64,000 nt of DNA from Desulfobacteraceae bacterium (GTDB taxonomy: Bacteria; Desulfobacterota; Desulfobacteria; Desulfobacterales; Desulfobacteraceae), in NCBI GenBank assembly GCA_016744295.1, contig JADGEQ010000038.1, positions 1 through 64,000 of the forward strand, given 5' to 3'. The translations under genes were made by a program, and so were the position numbers. A model generated the notes under the pieces. That model was given only the letters and a program-made list of their open reading frames with translations, was not told the DNA's origin and ran no database searches. Shown here piece by piece: positions 17,271 through 26,223 of the stretch (the stretch's first letter is position 1; every line of letters begins with the position of its first letter).

Positions 17271-17299
17271 TTGACTTGGATACTAAAAATATATTAACA
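17271..17299 (+). promoter_or_regulatory. Candidate promoter before the 180-residue protein
   Basis: TTGACT at 17271-17276 and TTAACA at 17294-17299 are 17 bases apart. They lie about 120 bases before the ATG at 17418. Confidence 0.35.
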
Positions 17300-17417
17300 T
17301 GACTTAAATTATAAATCGTATTCAATCCCTGAAATTTGTTTTCCATATTATTTTATTTAGCGTGTCCAGAAAAAAATCTATATGGACCATATCAACAAGC
17401 CAGATTGAGGAGATGAG

Positions 17418-17960
17418 ATGAGTGACTTTTTAAAAAACCTAAGAAGCTCCACTAAAAAGGAAGTATCCCCGCCAAGGAAAAAACTTGAGGGCAATTATTT
17501 TCAGCATACCGAACGAAGATCAATGGATGACAGGAGAAATAGCGGCAGTACAGGCAATTTTGAAAATTTATCCCGACAAATTGGAGATACCATCCCGGAA
17601 ATTCTGGAGCATACAACCACTTTGACCGAGCAGGTTGAAAAATTGGCCGCAACCAACGAATTGGTGGCAGAGGCAAAGATCAGACAGCACAATGCCGTTG
17701 CAGACTTTTTTAATAACCTGAATAAAATGGTATTGGGAACCAGTGAAAAAAACATTTTCACAGACCCTCAGAAAGTCACCACCAGTTATGCATCGGGAAC
17801 CCACTACACAAAGGACGACATCCTGTCCATCATTCAGAAGATGAGGGATGAGGGGGCTACGTTTTCAATAATAGCCGAGTACCTAACTGAAAAAGGCATG
17901 CCAACCTTTTCCGGCAGGGGAGAGTGGCATGCCCAGACAATTCACAGACTTTGCAAATAG
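17418..17960 (+). CDS. Unknown cytoplasmic protein with a recombinase-like C-terminal motif
   Basis: The 180-residue protein is not recognised. The N-terminus is charged and contains ERRSMDDRRNS, an RR-x-DRR motif also seen in the small ORF at 56034. Residues about 50-105 form a likely helical coiled stretch (IPEILEHTTTLTEQVEKLA). The C-terminal 50 residues (IIQKMRDEGATFSIIAEYL, then GMPTFSGRGEWHAQTIHRL) resemble the DNA-binding end of large serine recombinases, where GxPTxxGxxWxxxTV-x-x-I/L is common. A DNA-binding role is therefore possible. GAGGAG before ATG 17418 fixes the start. Confidence 0.65.
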   Translation: MSDFLKNLRSSTKKEVSPPRKKLEGNYFQHTERRSMDDRRNSGSTGNFENLSRQIGDTIPEILEHTTTLTEQVEKLAATNELVAEAKIRQHNAVADFFNNLNKMVLGTSEKNIFTDPQKVTTSYASGTHYTKDDILSIIQKMRDEGATFSIIAEYLTEKGMPTFSGRGEWHAQTIHRLCK

Positions 17961-17962
17961 TG

Positions 17963-18592
17963 TTATTTTACCTTCATTCCCTGAATCATAATTTTAAATG
18001 CTGTTCTCAGGGTGGGTCGGACAAAATCTTTCTGGTCGTTTAACAGCCGTTTGGAATCCACCCAAAGTACAACCCCGGCATAGGAACCCCAGAGAACATC
18101 GGCCATTGCAGCAGGGTGTTCATCAATAAAAATACCGGTATCAATCCCTTCTTGTACCACATCTATGATGGCACCATGGGCCAGGGAAGAGTATTTTTTC
18201 AGCTGTTGCATCACTTCATCGGAAAGATTCTGCAGGGTTTCTCCGGACTGAAGATGAAACAAGTTAATCAGAATATTGGGGTCATAATCATAGACATCGA
18301 TGAATACATCACGAAATCTTGCAATCTTTTCCTCAACAGAGATTTCCTCGTCCACCACCTTTTTTATTTGCACACCCAGATGCTTTAGAATATTAATGGA
18401 CAAAGAGGTGTGAAGTTCTTCCTTGTTTTTAAAATACAGATACAGTGTCCCCGGGCTCAATTCCGCTGTAGAAGCAATTTCTTCCATTGTTGCACTGTTG
18501 AACCCCTTTGTAGAAAACACCTTCCGGGCTGCAGCAATAATATCGTCTCTTCTTCTTTCCTTTTCTCTTTGTTTGCGCTCGTGTATACCCAT
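17963..18592 (-). CDS. TetR/AcrR-family transcriptional regulator
   Basis: This is a TetR-type repressor of 209 residues. The N-terminal helix-turn-helix is seen as IIAAARKVFSTKGFNSATMEE followed by AELSPGTLYLYFKNKEEL; the ligand-binding half is variable. ATG 18592 is preferred over an in-frame start at 18673 because AAGAGGT precedes it and the residues before it are not TetR-like. It is divergent from the CoA-transferase/GNAT gene across 242 bases, so that gene is a plausible target. No convincing operator palindrome was found there by eye. Confidence 0.9.
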   Translation of the reverse strand: MGIHERKQREKERRRDDIIAAARKVFSTKGFNSATMEEIASTAELSPGTLYLYFKNKEELHTSLSINILKHLGVQIKKVVDEEISVEEKIARFRDVFIDVYDYDPNILINLFHLQSGETLQNLSDEVMQQLKKYSSLAHGAIIDVVQEGIDTGIFIDEHPAAMADVLWGSYAGVVLWVDSKRLLNDQKDFVRPTLRTAFKIMIQGMKVK

Positions 18593-18834
18593 TCCGACCT
18601 CTTTATTTTTTGAATATGATTCAGAAACTGTATTAATGCATCGATAGATACAAAAATCTGAAAAAAACTGCAAGAATAAAGATAAAAAATAATGAGATTT
18701 AATCAGATTTATGATTTGTTTTGGCGATCTTTTTCGCTTTTTGTATTTCCATTAATGATTTTTTTTACTATCATGTCCATAAAAAACAGTCCCTAGGAAC
18801 AATAAACCGTTAAAAATCAGCGGAGAAGGATAAC

Positions 18835-20751
18835 ATGCCAAAATCAACTTACTGGGCCGACAGCTATGTGGAAAAACTTTCGAGTGCAAAGAATGCCCTG
18901 CAGCATATTCGGCCTGGACAGCGGGTCTTTATCGGCTCTTCATGCGGAGAACCTCAATATCTAGTCAATGAATTGTCCCAGTCATCTGCCCGATTCACGG
19001 ACCTTGAAATTGTGCGCCTTCTGAGTATTGAAAGCGGCCCTTTAACCCTGATTGCCAACAAATCCCATTCCCAGCAATTCAATATTCGATCCTTTTATCT
19101 GGGGTCGGCCTCTCCAAACTTAATCAAAAAAAACCAGCGGTTTATCACCCCCATTAATTTGTCCCAGATTCCCCGTTTGTTTAAATCAGGACTCATGCCC
19201 CTGAACGCAGCCCTGATTCAGGCCTCCCCCCCGGATGATTTCGGCTGGATGAGTCTTGGGGTGTCTGTGGATATCACCCTGGCTGCCTGCGAATCTGCGG
19301 ACATTGTCATTTGTCAGGTCAATCCGAACATGCCCAGGGTATTGGGAAGAAGTTTTATCCATGTCAATGATGTGAATTTTATTGTTGAGCATGAAGAGGA
19401 GCTGCTCACCATCAAACCCATGCCGGAACTGGAAACAGCCAATGTAATTGCCAAACACATCTCCCGGCTCATTGATGACGGATCCACCCTCCAGACAAGC
19501 CTGGGCGTTACCAATGAAGCTACCATGGTCTGCCTGTCGGATAAAAACGATATCGGCATTCATTCCCAATATCTTACCGACAGTATCATGCGCCTGTTTT
19601 CCATGGGGGTTGTCACCAATAAGAAAAAGGGGTTTAATAATGGAAAGCTTGTGGCGGGAAGTGCCGTGGGCTCCAACCTGCTCTATGAATTTATAGATGA
19701 CAACCCTTCCATAGAATTCCATCCTTCTGATTATATCAACAATCCTGCCATCATAGCCCGGCACAATTCCATGGTCTCGCTGAATACGGCAATGGCCATT
19801 GATCTAACCGGTCAGGTAGCTGCAGATGCCCTCCCCTATAATAATTATACCGGGATAAACGGGCTGCTTGATTTTACCAGGGGGGCTGCCATGTCTGAAA
19901 ATGGAAAATCCATTTTAATGATGACCTCCACCTCTGATCACGGCAGACAAAGCCGGATCGTTCCCAGCCTTTCTGATATTCCGGTGGTGGTTCCCCGGGG
20001 GGATGTCCAGTTTATTGCCACAGAGTACGGGGTGGTAAACTTGTTTGGAAAAACACTCCAGGAAAGGGCAATGGCCCTTATTAGCATTGCCCATCCCGAT
20101 TTTAGGGACGAGTTGTTTTCCAAGGCCAAGGAGTTGAATTTAATTGATGTGGAACGTAAATTTAAACAGGCAATCAAGGGGATATATCCGGTTAAGTATG
20201 AACAGATTATCGAGATCAACACAATTCCCATAACCTTCAGGCCTGCCAAGCCTGTTGATCAAAGGAGCGTTCAGGAGCATTATTATACCATGAACCGGGG
20301 GGATATAGTTTCCCGCTTTTTCCACGAAAAGAAAAGCTTTGTCCATGACCAGATCGAAACCACCTATGAAATAGATTATATAAATGACCTGACCATTGTG
20401 GCCACCATAGGAGAGCTTGGGTTTGAAAAAATCATTGCCGTGGGGGAATACTTCAGAAATACCATCATAAACATGGCGGAAATTGCCTTTTCCGTATCAC
20501 GGGAATACCAGGGCATGGGCATTGCCCAAATCCTCCAGGAAAAGCTTGCCACTGCTGCTAAAGACAATGGGATAAAAGGGTTGATCGCCTATACCTCCCC
20601 CCAGAACAAGGGGATGATCCGGCTCTTTAACAAACTGCCCTATGGTATCAGTTCTGAAAAAGATGATGACATGATTATCCTTAACTGTCTATTTTCAGAA
20701 CCTGTGGACAAGGAAAAGGCGGTCAAGGACTCGGATAGTTCCATGGGATAA
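18835..20751 (+). CDS. Acetyl-CoA hydrolase/CoA-transferase fused to a GNAT acetyltransferase domain
   Basis: This is a 638-residue fusion. Residues about 1-435 are a family I CoA-transferase of the 4-hydroxybutyrate or acetyl-CoA hydrolase type, with GINGLLDFTRGAAMS and TEYGVVNLFGKTLQERAMAL. Residues about 460-625 are a GNAT domain with SREYQGMGIAQILQEKL as the acetyl-CoA binding motif. This two-domain order is a known bifunctional family. At the place where relatives have the catalytic Glu (typically HTE) the sequence reads IGIHSQYLTDS, so Gln245 replaces it. Activity may therefore differ from a classical CoA-transferase, or this may be normal for the fused subfamily. It is divergent from a TetR gene and ends at a terminator. 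Confidence 0.92.
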   Translation: MPKSTYWADSYVEKLSSAKNALQHIRPGQRVFIGSSCGEPQYLVNELSQSSARFTDLEIVRLLSIESGPLTLIANKSHSQQFNIRSFYLGSASPNLIKKNQRFITPINLSQIPRLFKSGLMPLNAALIQASPPDDFGWMSLGVSVDITLAACESADIVICQVNPNMPRVLGRSFIHVNDVNFIVEHEEELLTIKPMPELETANVIAKHISRLIDDGSTLQTSLGVTNEATMVCLSDKNDIGIHSQYLTDSIMRLFSMGVVTNKKKGFNNGKLVAGSAVGSNLLYEFIDDNPSIEFHPSDYINNPAIIARHNSMVSLNTAMAIDLTGQVAADALPYNNYTGINGLLDFTRGAAMSENGKSILMMTSTSDHGRQSRIVPSLSDIPVVVPRGDVQFIATEYGVVNLFGKTLQERAMALISIAHPDFRDELFSKAKELNLIDVERKFKQAIKGIYPVKYEQIIEINTIPITFRPAKPVDQRSVQEHYYTMNRGDIVSRFFHEKKSFVHDQIETTYEIDYINDLTIVATIGELGFEKIIAVGEYFRNTIINMAEIAFSVSREYQGMGIAQILQEKLATAAKDNGIKGLIAYTSPQNKGMIRLFNKLPYGISSEKDDDMIILNCLFSEPVDKEKAVKDSDSSMG

Positions 20752-20764
20752 CCCAATAGAAAAA

Positions 20765-20791
20765 GGGAGTGCCGATATTTCCGGCACTCCC
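20765..20791. terminator. Bidirectional terminator hairpin
   Basis: A 10-bp stem (GGGAGTGCCG at 20765-20774 with CGGCACTCCC at 20782-20791) and 7-base loop, with an A-run on the left and a short T/C tail on the right. It separates the convergent CoA-transferase and RlmD genes. Confidence 0.85.
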
Positions 20792-20830
20792 CTTCCTGAC
20801 TTTCAGCTTCTCTCTTTTCAGACAGGGGCC

Positions 20831-22219
20831 TTATTTTCGCTTCAGCAAGGCCACGGATTCAATGTGATAGGTGTGGGGAAACATGTCCACGGGGGTTATC
20901 TCCAGCACTTCATAGCGCACAGCGAGCATTTCAAGATCCCGGGCCAGGGTGGCCGGATTACAAGAAACATACACGATCTTTTCTGCATGGATGTTCAGCA
21001 CCTGGCTGACAACCTCCTTGTGCATTCCCACCCGGGGCGGATCAATAATGATCACATCCGGTGTATGGGTAAGTTTTGGAAGCACATCTTTAATATCGCC
21101 TTCAAAAAACTCACAATTTTCTATTCCGTTCAATTGGGCATTCTTTTTTGCATCAATGACAGCCGAGGTAACAATCTCGATGCCATAAACCATTTTAGCA
21201 TTCCTTGACAGCCAGAGCGGAATGGTGCCGGTACCCGAATAAAGATCCAGAACCGTTTCTCGCCCTGTGAGACCGGCATACTCAGCCACCTTTGCATAGA
21301 GTTTTTGACAGGCTCTTGTATTGGTCTGGAAAAAGGAGTTGGCTGATATTTTAAAACTGAAATCCCCTAATTTTTCAGTAATATGATCCTCTCCATGGAT
21401 CAGGATTTCCTCTTTATCTATGGCCACCCCAGATTTGGAATTTGTGATATTGTTGAGAATACTCTTGATATTGGAATATTTTTCTGCCAGCTGCCTGCCC
21501 AGTTCGGATACTACCTCAATATTTTTGTCCCGGGTCACAATATTGACCATCCACTGGTCATGGGCCACGGAATGCCGGAGCATGAGAAACCGCCAGAACC
21601 CTTCATGGCTCTTGAGGTCATAGGACGCAAGCCCGGATTCTGTGATAAAACGTCGAACATCTTCTAAAATCTGATTTCCCATGGCAGGCATGATTTCACA
21701 TTGCTTGATATCAATGACCTTATCAAAGGTGCCCGGCACATGAAGGCCTATGCCAAATCCCTTTTTAATGGTCTCATCCGCAAGCTCTTCGGGCATTAGC
21801 CAGCGTTTGGCAGAGCAGGAAAACTCCATCTTGTTCCGGTATTCGAATATGGGATCCGAAGGAATGACATCCATGACGGGAATTCCTTTTAATCTGCCGA
21901 TGTGCTCGATGGAATCGGTAACATGCCTTTTTTTATATTCAAGCTGAAGATCGTAGGGAACTTCCTGCCATTTGCATCCGCCGCAAAATTTACAATACTG
22001 GCATCTGCCCTTCTGTCTAAGCTCGGATGGTTTCAAAATCTGGATCAGCTTCCCTTCGGCCCAGGACTTTTTCTTTTTGGTTATTTTTACAAAAACCAGA
22101 TCTCCGGGCACACAGCGATCAATAAACACGGGGAATCCATCGGGCTTTGCAAGCCCTTTGCCGCCAAAGGCCAGGTCAATGATCTCAAGTTCGTAGGTTT
22201 TTCTTTTCTTTAGGGACAT
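20831..22219 (-). CDS. rlmD: 23S rRNA (uracil-5-)-methyltransferase RlmD
   Basis: This is a SAM-dependent RNA m5U methyltransferase of 462 residues. An N-terminal TRAM domain (about 1-65, with FGGKGLAK and KKSWAEGKL) is followed by the Fe-S cysteine set CQYCKFCGGC, the SAM motif LDLYSGTGTIPLWL, IIDPPRVGMHKE and the catalytic Cys in VSCNPATLARDL. The Fe-S cysteines and TRAM domain point to RlmD/RumA, which modifies a uridine of 23S rRNA, rather than TrmA. A relative with another RNA target cannot be ruled out. Confidence 0.9.
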   Translation of the reverse strand: MSLKKRKTYELEIIDLAFGGKGLAKPDGFPVFIDRCVPGDLVFVKITKKKKSWAEGKLIQILKPSELRQKGRCQYCKFCGGCKWQEVPYDLQLEYKKRHVTDSIEHIGRLKGIPVMDVIPSDPIFEYRNKMEFSCSAKRWLMPEELADETIKKGFGIGLHVPGTFDKVIDIKQCEIMPAMGNQILEDVRRFITESGLASYDLKSHEGFWRFLMLRHSVAHDQWMVNIVTRDKNIEVVSELGRQLAEKYSNIKSILNNITNSKSGVAIDKEEILIHGEDHITEKLGDFSFKISANSFFQTNTRACQKLYAKVAEYAGLTGRETVLDLYSGTGTIPLWLSRNAKMVYGIEIVTSAVIDAKKNAQLNGIENCEFFEGDIKDVLPKLTHTPDVIIIDPPRVGMHKEVVSQVLNIHAEKIVYVSCNPATLARDLEMLAVRYEVLEITPVDMFPHTYHIESVALLKRK

Positions 22220-22303
22220 GGGGTTTCATTCTTTTAAAATTATTAGAAGTATTTTGCTTTCAAAAACTTGATATTATAAGGGTAAAATGACATAAAGACA
22301 AGT

Positions 22304-23086
22304 ATGAAACGCATAATAAAAAATATTGATTTCCAGGTGGACTCGCTTACACTCAAGGGCGTTCTACACCTGCCCCAAACCTGTAATCCCCCCCTGGTGG
22401 TGGGATCCCATGGGCTGGAAGGCAGTAAATCCTCTGCAAAGCAAATGGTCTTGACCCGTCTTTTGCCCGAAAACGGGATTGCATTTTTCCGATTTGATCA
22501 TAGGGGGTGTGGTGAAAGCCAGGGAAATTTTTTAAAGGACACCTCCCTTGAAAAAAGAACCCAGGACTATCTAACAGCTATCCGCCATATCCTGGACCTG
22601 AATCTTACATCAAAAAATCTGGGGCTCTTTGGTTCCAGTATGGGGGGGGCCACCTGTATCAATGCTTGGGAATCCCTTGAATCCCTTGGGATAAAAGTTT
22701 GCGGCGGGGTTCTGTGTTCAGCCCCGGTTCAAAGCCGGACCATAGAAAATATTCCAGTTGAGGCCAATAATAACCGACCTGCCCTGCCCATAAGTTTTTT
22801 TGAAAAAAATCTTTTATTTAATCTTTTGGATAAAACAAAGTCACTTCACCATGTATTGATTTTCCACGGCGATGCCGATGAGGTGGTACCGGTGGATAAT
22901 GCCCATGATATTTATGACCGGATGAAGTTTCCTAAAAAAAAGATCATCCACAGAAAAGGAGATCACCAGATGGCATCAAGGTCACACCAGGCAGACTTTG
23001 CCACCAAAGTTCTGGATTGGTTTCTGGAAATTTTTAAAGCAGATATTCACGCCACAGAGGCTTTGGAGACAATACTTAAAAAATGA
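22304..23086 (+). CDS. Alpha/beta hydrolase
   Basis: This is a 260-residue serine hydrolase of the dienelactone/acyl-esterase type. The oxyanion segment reads VVGSHGLEGSK, the nucleophile elbow GLFGSSMGGATC, the Asp region IFHGDADEVVPV and the catalytic His lies in HRKGDHQMA. The arrangement FRFDHRGCGESQGNF is typical of small cytoplasmic hydrolases of unknown substrate. It has no signal peptide. It is convergent with the RND permease gene, only two bases from it. Confidence 0.9.
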   Translation: MKRIIKNIDFQVDSLTLKGVLHLPQTCNPPLVVGSHGLEGSKSSAKQMVLTRLLPENGIAFFRFDHRGCGESQGNFLKDTSLEKRTQDYLTAIRHILDLNLTSKNLGLFGSSMGGATCINAWESLESLGIKVCGGVLCSAPVQSRTIENIPVEANNNRPALPISFFEKNLLFNLLDKTKSLHHVLIFHGDADEVVPVDNAHDIYDRMKFPKKKIIHRKGDHQMASRSHQADFATKVLDWFLEIFKADIHATEALETILKK

Positions 23087-23088
23087 AA

Positions 23089-26000
23089 TCAGGCCGATTC
23101 ATAATTTTTGGTTTCAAATCCTATAATAAACACCAGCAGGGACGGAATTACAAAAAGGGTAAAAACCGTTGACATGGCAAGACCGCCAAGAAGAATCGAG
23201 CCAAGTCCCCGATACAATTCACTGCCGGCACCCGTTGAGATGACCATGGGCAGCATGGCCAAAAGGCTGGTGGTGGCACTCATAAATATGGGCCTGATTC
23301 TGGTTTTGACGGCATCTGAAACCGCTTGTTTTCCCACAAACCCATTATAACGGACATTGTTCAATGATTGATGGACAATGAGAATCGCATTGTTCACAAC
23401 CGTGCCGATGAGAATGATAAACCCCAGCATACTCAGAACATCAAACCCCTGGGGGGCGATAAAGGTATTGACCGCCCAAAGGCCTGCAAAACCGCCGGCC
23501 GCAGCCAATGGAACCGTGAAAAGGATGATAAAGGGATATAAAAAGTTTTCAAACAGGGCTGCCATGAGCAGGTAGGTAATGATCAATGCCAAAAGAAGAT
23601 TCCACTGCAGGGCCTGGCGGGTCTGGGTCAGTTTGTCGGCATTGCCTCCCACCCCGACTCGGACGTTTTTAAGCCTACCCTGTTTTTCCAAATCCGGGAT
23701 AATCTCATTCTCTATTTTTTCCAGGGCACTCTGGAGGGCCAGATCCCCGGGTGGGGTAACCTGGAGGGTAATGGTTCGATCCCGTTCCAGGTGATTTATC
23801 TGGGGCATACCCTCTCCATATGAGATCTTTGACACATCCCTTATCTGAATAAGATCGCCAAAACTGTTGGCAATGGTAGCGTTTAAAATATCTTCGGGAG
23901 AGTTGCCTGCAGCATCCAATCCCTTGAGTACCAGATCCACCTGTTTGATTCCTTCCGGGCGGTATTCTTCAATTTTACGGCCGTCCATGAGGATATCAAT
24001 ATATACCCCAAGATCCCTTGCCGTCAGTCCGTTGGCTGCCAGTTTTTCCAGATTGGGAATGATGTTGGCTTCCGGGTAACTGGCCTCAAGGGAGGGAATC
24101 GGACGAACCTGGGTATTTTCCATTGTCGATCTGATGGCCCCGAACAACCCATAGGCTGCCTGGATAATATCCTGGATATTTTCCCCTGAAATATTGACAT
24201 CCACTGTTCTGCCTTTACCTATACCAGACTCAAAAATACCCGCCTGAATACTGACCCCAAAGACCCCGGGGATGGATCCCATTATTCTGCGAAAAAGAGG
24301 AATCAGCTCCCGGGCACGGGTTTCATGGGTGCTGATGGCCCCAAATAATGTGATGCGATCCGCCCCCACAAAAAACATATGCTTGATCTGGGGAAGACCA
24401 TCTTTGTTATCTTCTTTAAAATAAGGTTCACTTTGTTTGTATACGTATTTTCCAAGGCTTTTGAGTTTTTCAACGGAATAACCCGGCGGCGGTATGAGAA
24501 TATTTAAAATAAGATTTCGATTGCCCTGGGGCAGGTATTCGGCACTGGGCAGCAACCGTAAAATCATCCCAATGGAAAAACTGGTAAACAAAAGAATCGT
24601 GATCAGTCGGGTAAAAATATTTTTGATGCACAAATTGCTGAATTTCATGAGCATACCCGATAGAAAAGGTCCTATAATGCTTTTCTGCAGTGGATTACGC
24701 CTGATAGTTGTATGCTCAACTATACCTGGGTCGGTTTTTTTTCTGTACAGCAGATGAAAAAATGTGGGGATAACGGAAATGGAAACAGCCAGACTTAAAA
24801 AAATGGAGGAGCTGATGGCGATGGCGATGTCCCTGAATAATTGTCCCGCCTCTTCCTGGATAAAGATGACCGGTAAAAAAACAGCCATGGTGGTGGCCGT
24901 GGATGCCAGAACAGCTCCCCACACTTCTCGGGTGCCTTGGTAGGCTGCATCAAAAGCAGTTTTTCCTAGCTTCTTGTGGCGGTCAATATTCTCCAGCACC
25001 ACAATGGCGTTGTCCACCAGCATGCCCACGGCAAATGAAATTCCTGCCATGCTAACAATATTCAGATTTCTTCCCAACAGCCAGAGAAAAACAAAACAGC
25101 CCAGGGCTGAAATGGGAATGGCAATGCCTGTGATCAACGTGGCCCTTACACTTCTTAAAAACACCAATAACACGCAGATGGCCAGAAAGCTGCCGATGAG
25201 AATATTGCGCTTCACCAATCGGGTGGCCGTATTGATGTAGGAGCGCTGATCATATACAATTTCCAGACTTAATTTATTGACCTTAAAAATGGTTTGGTTC
25301 AGATGATGAACCGCTTGTTCAACGGCATCTGTCATATCTAAAACATTGGCGCCTTTTTCTTTTCTGATGCCAACCACGATGACTTGAACCCCTGTGTGCA
25401 ATACCGAAGCGGCCTCTTTTTTATACCCTTTTTTTACCTGGGCCAGGTCCCTCAGATAGACCCGCTTTATTCCATCGTCAAAGATAACCACATCCAGGGC
25501 ATCCGCTGGGTTTTGAAACTGGCTAAGGGTTCTTATTCGGTAATTTTTTTTGGCCATGCCTAGAATGCCTGCGGAAATGTTCTGATTTGCCCTGGACACA
25601 GCAGTGATGATCTGGTTGATGGTCACATTATACCGGGCCATTTTTTTGGCATCGATGATCAGATCCAGGGTGGTATCTGTCCCGCCAAAGACCAGCAGGG
25701 AACCAACGCCTTGAATCCGCTCCAAATGCTGACGGACATTATCTTCAAAAAATGTTTTGAATTGGTTGATATGATCCGGATTGTTTGCCTTTGTTTTTAA
25801 AATCATCCAAATGACCGGAGAACTGTTGGCACCGGAAGACTCGATGGTGGGCTTGTCTACATTTTCAGGATAATTCCCCACCTCGGACATCTTGTTTGAG
25901 ACCCTGAGCAGTGCATCATCAAGATCGATGCCAATTTTAAAGGAGAGCGTAATGGTGCCAAGCCCGTTGTAGCTGGAACTTTCCATCTTGGTGAGCCCCT

Positions 26001-26223
26001 GGAGTCCCTTTAAAACTTTTTCCTGGCTTTCAATTATTTCTTTTTCAATTTCATAGGGAGTGGCACCATACCAGGTTGTGTTCACTGTAATTAATGGGGT
26101 TTCCACATCCGGTGTCAGTTGGACCGGTAATTTTTGAAACCCGATAATACCGAACATTACCGTTAAAATCACCCCCACCGCAACGGTTACCGGTTTTTGA
26201 ATAAAAAAGCGAATAATGTCCAT
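23089..26223 (-). CDS. RND efflux permease (AcrB/HAE-type)
   Basis: This is an inner-membrane proton-driven exporter of 1044 residues, full family length, with twelve membrane segments and two large periplasmic loops. The N-terminus FFIQKPVTVAVGVILTVMFG and the segment SALGCFVFLWLLGRNLNIVS are typical. The fourth-helix motif is GMLVDNAIVVLENIDRHKKLG, with one Asp followed by Asn instead of the Asp pair of AcrB; this is common in many relatives. The adaptor gene stops directly before its ATG. No outer-membrane TolC partner is adjacent. Substrate is unknown. Confidence 0.95.
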   Translation of the reverse strand: MDIIRFFIQKPVTVAVGVILTVMFGIIGFQKLPVQLTPDVETPLITVNTTWYGATPYEIEKEIIESQEKVLKGLQGLTKMESSSYNGLGTITLSFKIGIDLDDALLRVSNKMSEVGNYPENVDKPTIESSGANSSPVIWMILKTKANNPDHINQFKTFFEDNVRQHLERIQGVGSLLVFGGTDTTLDLIIDAKKMARYNVTINQIITAVSRANQNISAGILGMAKKNYRIRTLSQFQNPADALDVVIFDDGIKRVYLRDLAQVKKGYKKEAASVLHTGVQVIVVGIRKEKGANVLDMTDAVEQAVHHLNQTIFKVNKLSLEIVYDQRSYINTATRLVKRNILIGSFLAICVLLVFLRSVRATLITGIAIPISALGCFVFLWLLGRNLNIVSMAGISFAVGMLVDNAIVVLENIDRHKKLGKTAFDAAYQGTREVWGAVLASTATTMAVFLPVIFIQEEAGQLFRDIAIAISSSIFLSLAVSISVIPTFFHLLYRKKTDPGIVEHTTIRRNPLQKSIIGPFLSGMLMKFSNLCIKNIFTRLITILLFTSFSIGMILRLLPSAEYLPQGNRNLILNILIPPPGYSVEKLKSLGKYVYKQSEPYFKEDNKDGLPQIKHMFFVGADRITLFGAISTHETRARELIPLFRRIMGSIPGVFGVSIQAGIFESGIGKGRTVDVNISGENIQDIIQAAYGLFGAIRSTMENTQVRPIPSLEASYPEANIIPNLEKLAANGLTARDLGVYIDILMDGRKIEEYRPEGIKQVDLVLKGLDAAGNSPEDILNATIANSFGDLIQIRDVSKISYGEGMPQINHLERDRTITLQVTPPGDLALQSALEKIENEIIPDLEKQGRLKNVRVGVGGNADKLTQTRQALQWNLLLALIITYLLMAALFENFLYPFIILFTVPLAAAGGFAGLWAVNTFIAPQGFDVLSMLGFIILIGTVVNNAILIVHQSLNNVRYNGFVGKQAVSDAVKTRIRPIFMSATTSLLAMLPMVISTGAGSELYRGLGSILLGGLAMSTVFTLFVIPSLLVFIIGFETKNYESA

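Noticed and set aside
18593..18834. TetR operator in the divergent gap
   Set aside because: Several short half-matching repeats exist in AT-rich DNA, but none is a convincing palindrome.
24960..25090. Loss of one Asp in the RND proton relay (LVDNAIVV)
   Set aside because: An Asp-Asn pair at this place is widespread in this RND group, so it is not a sign of an inactive pump.
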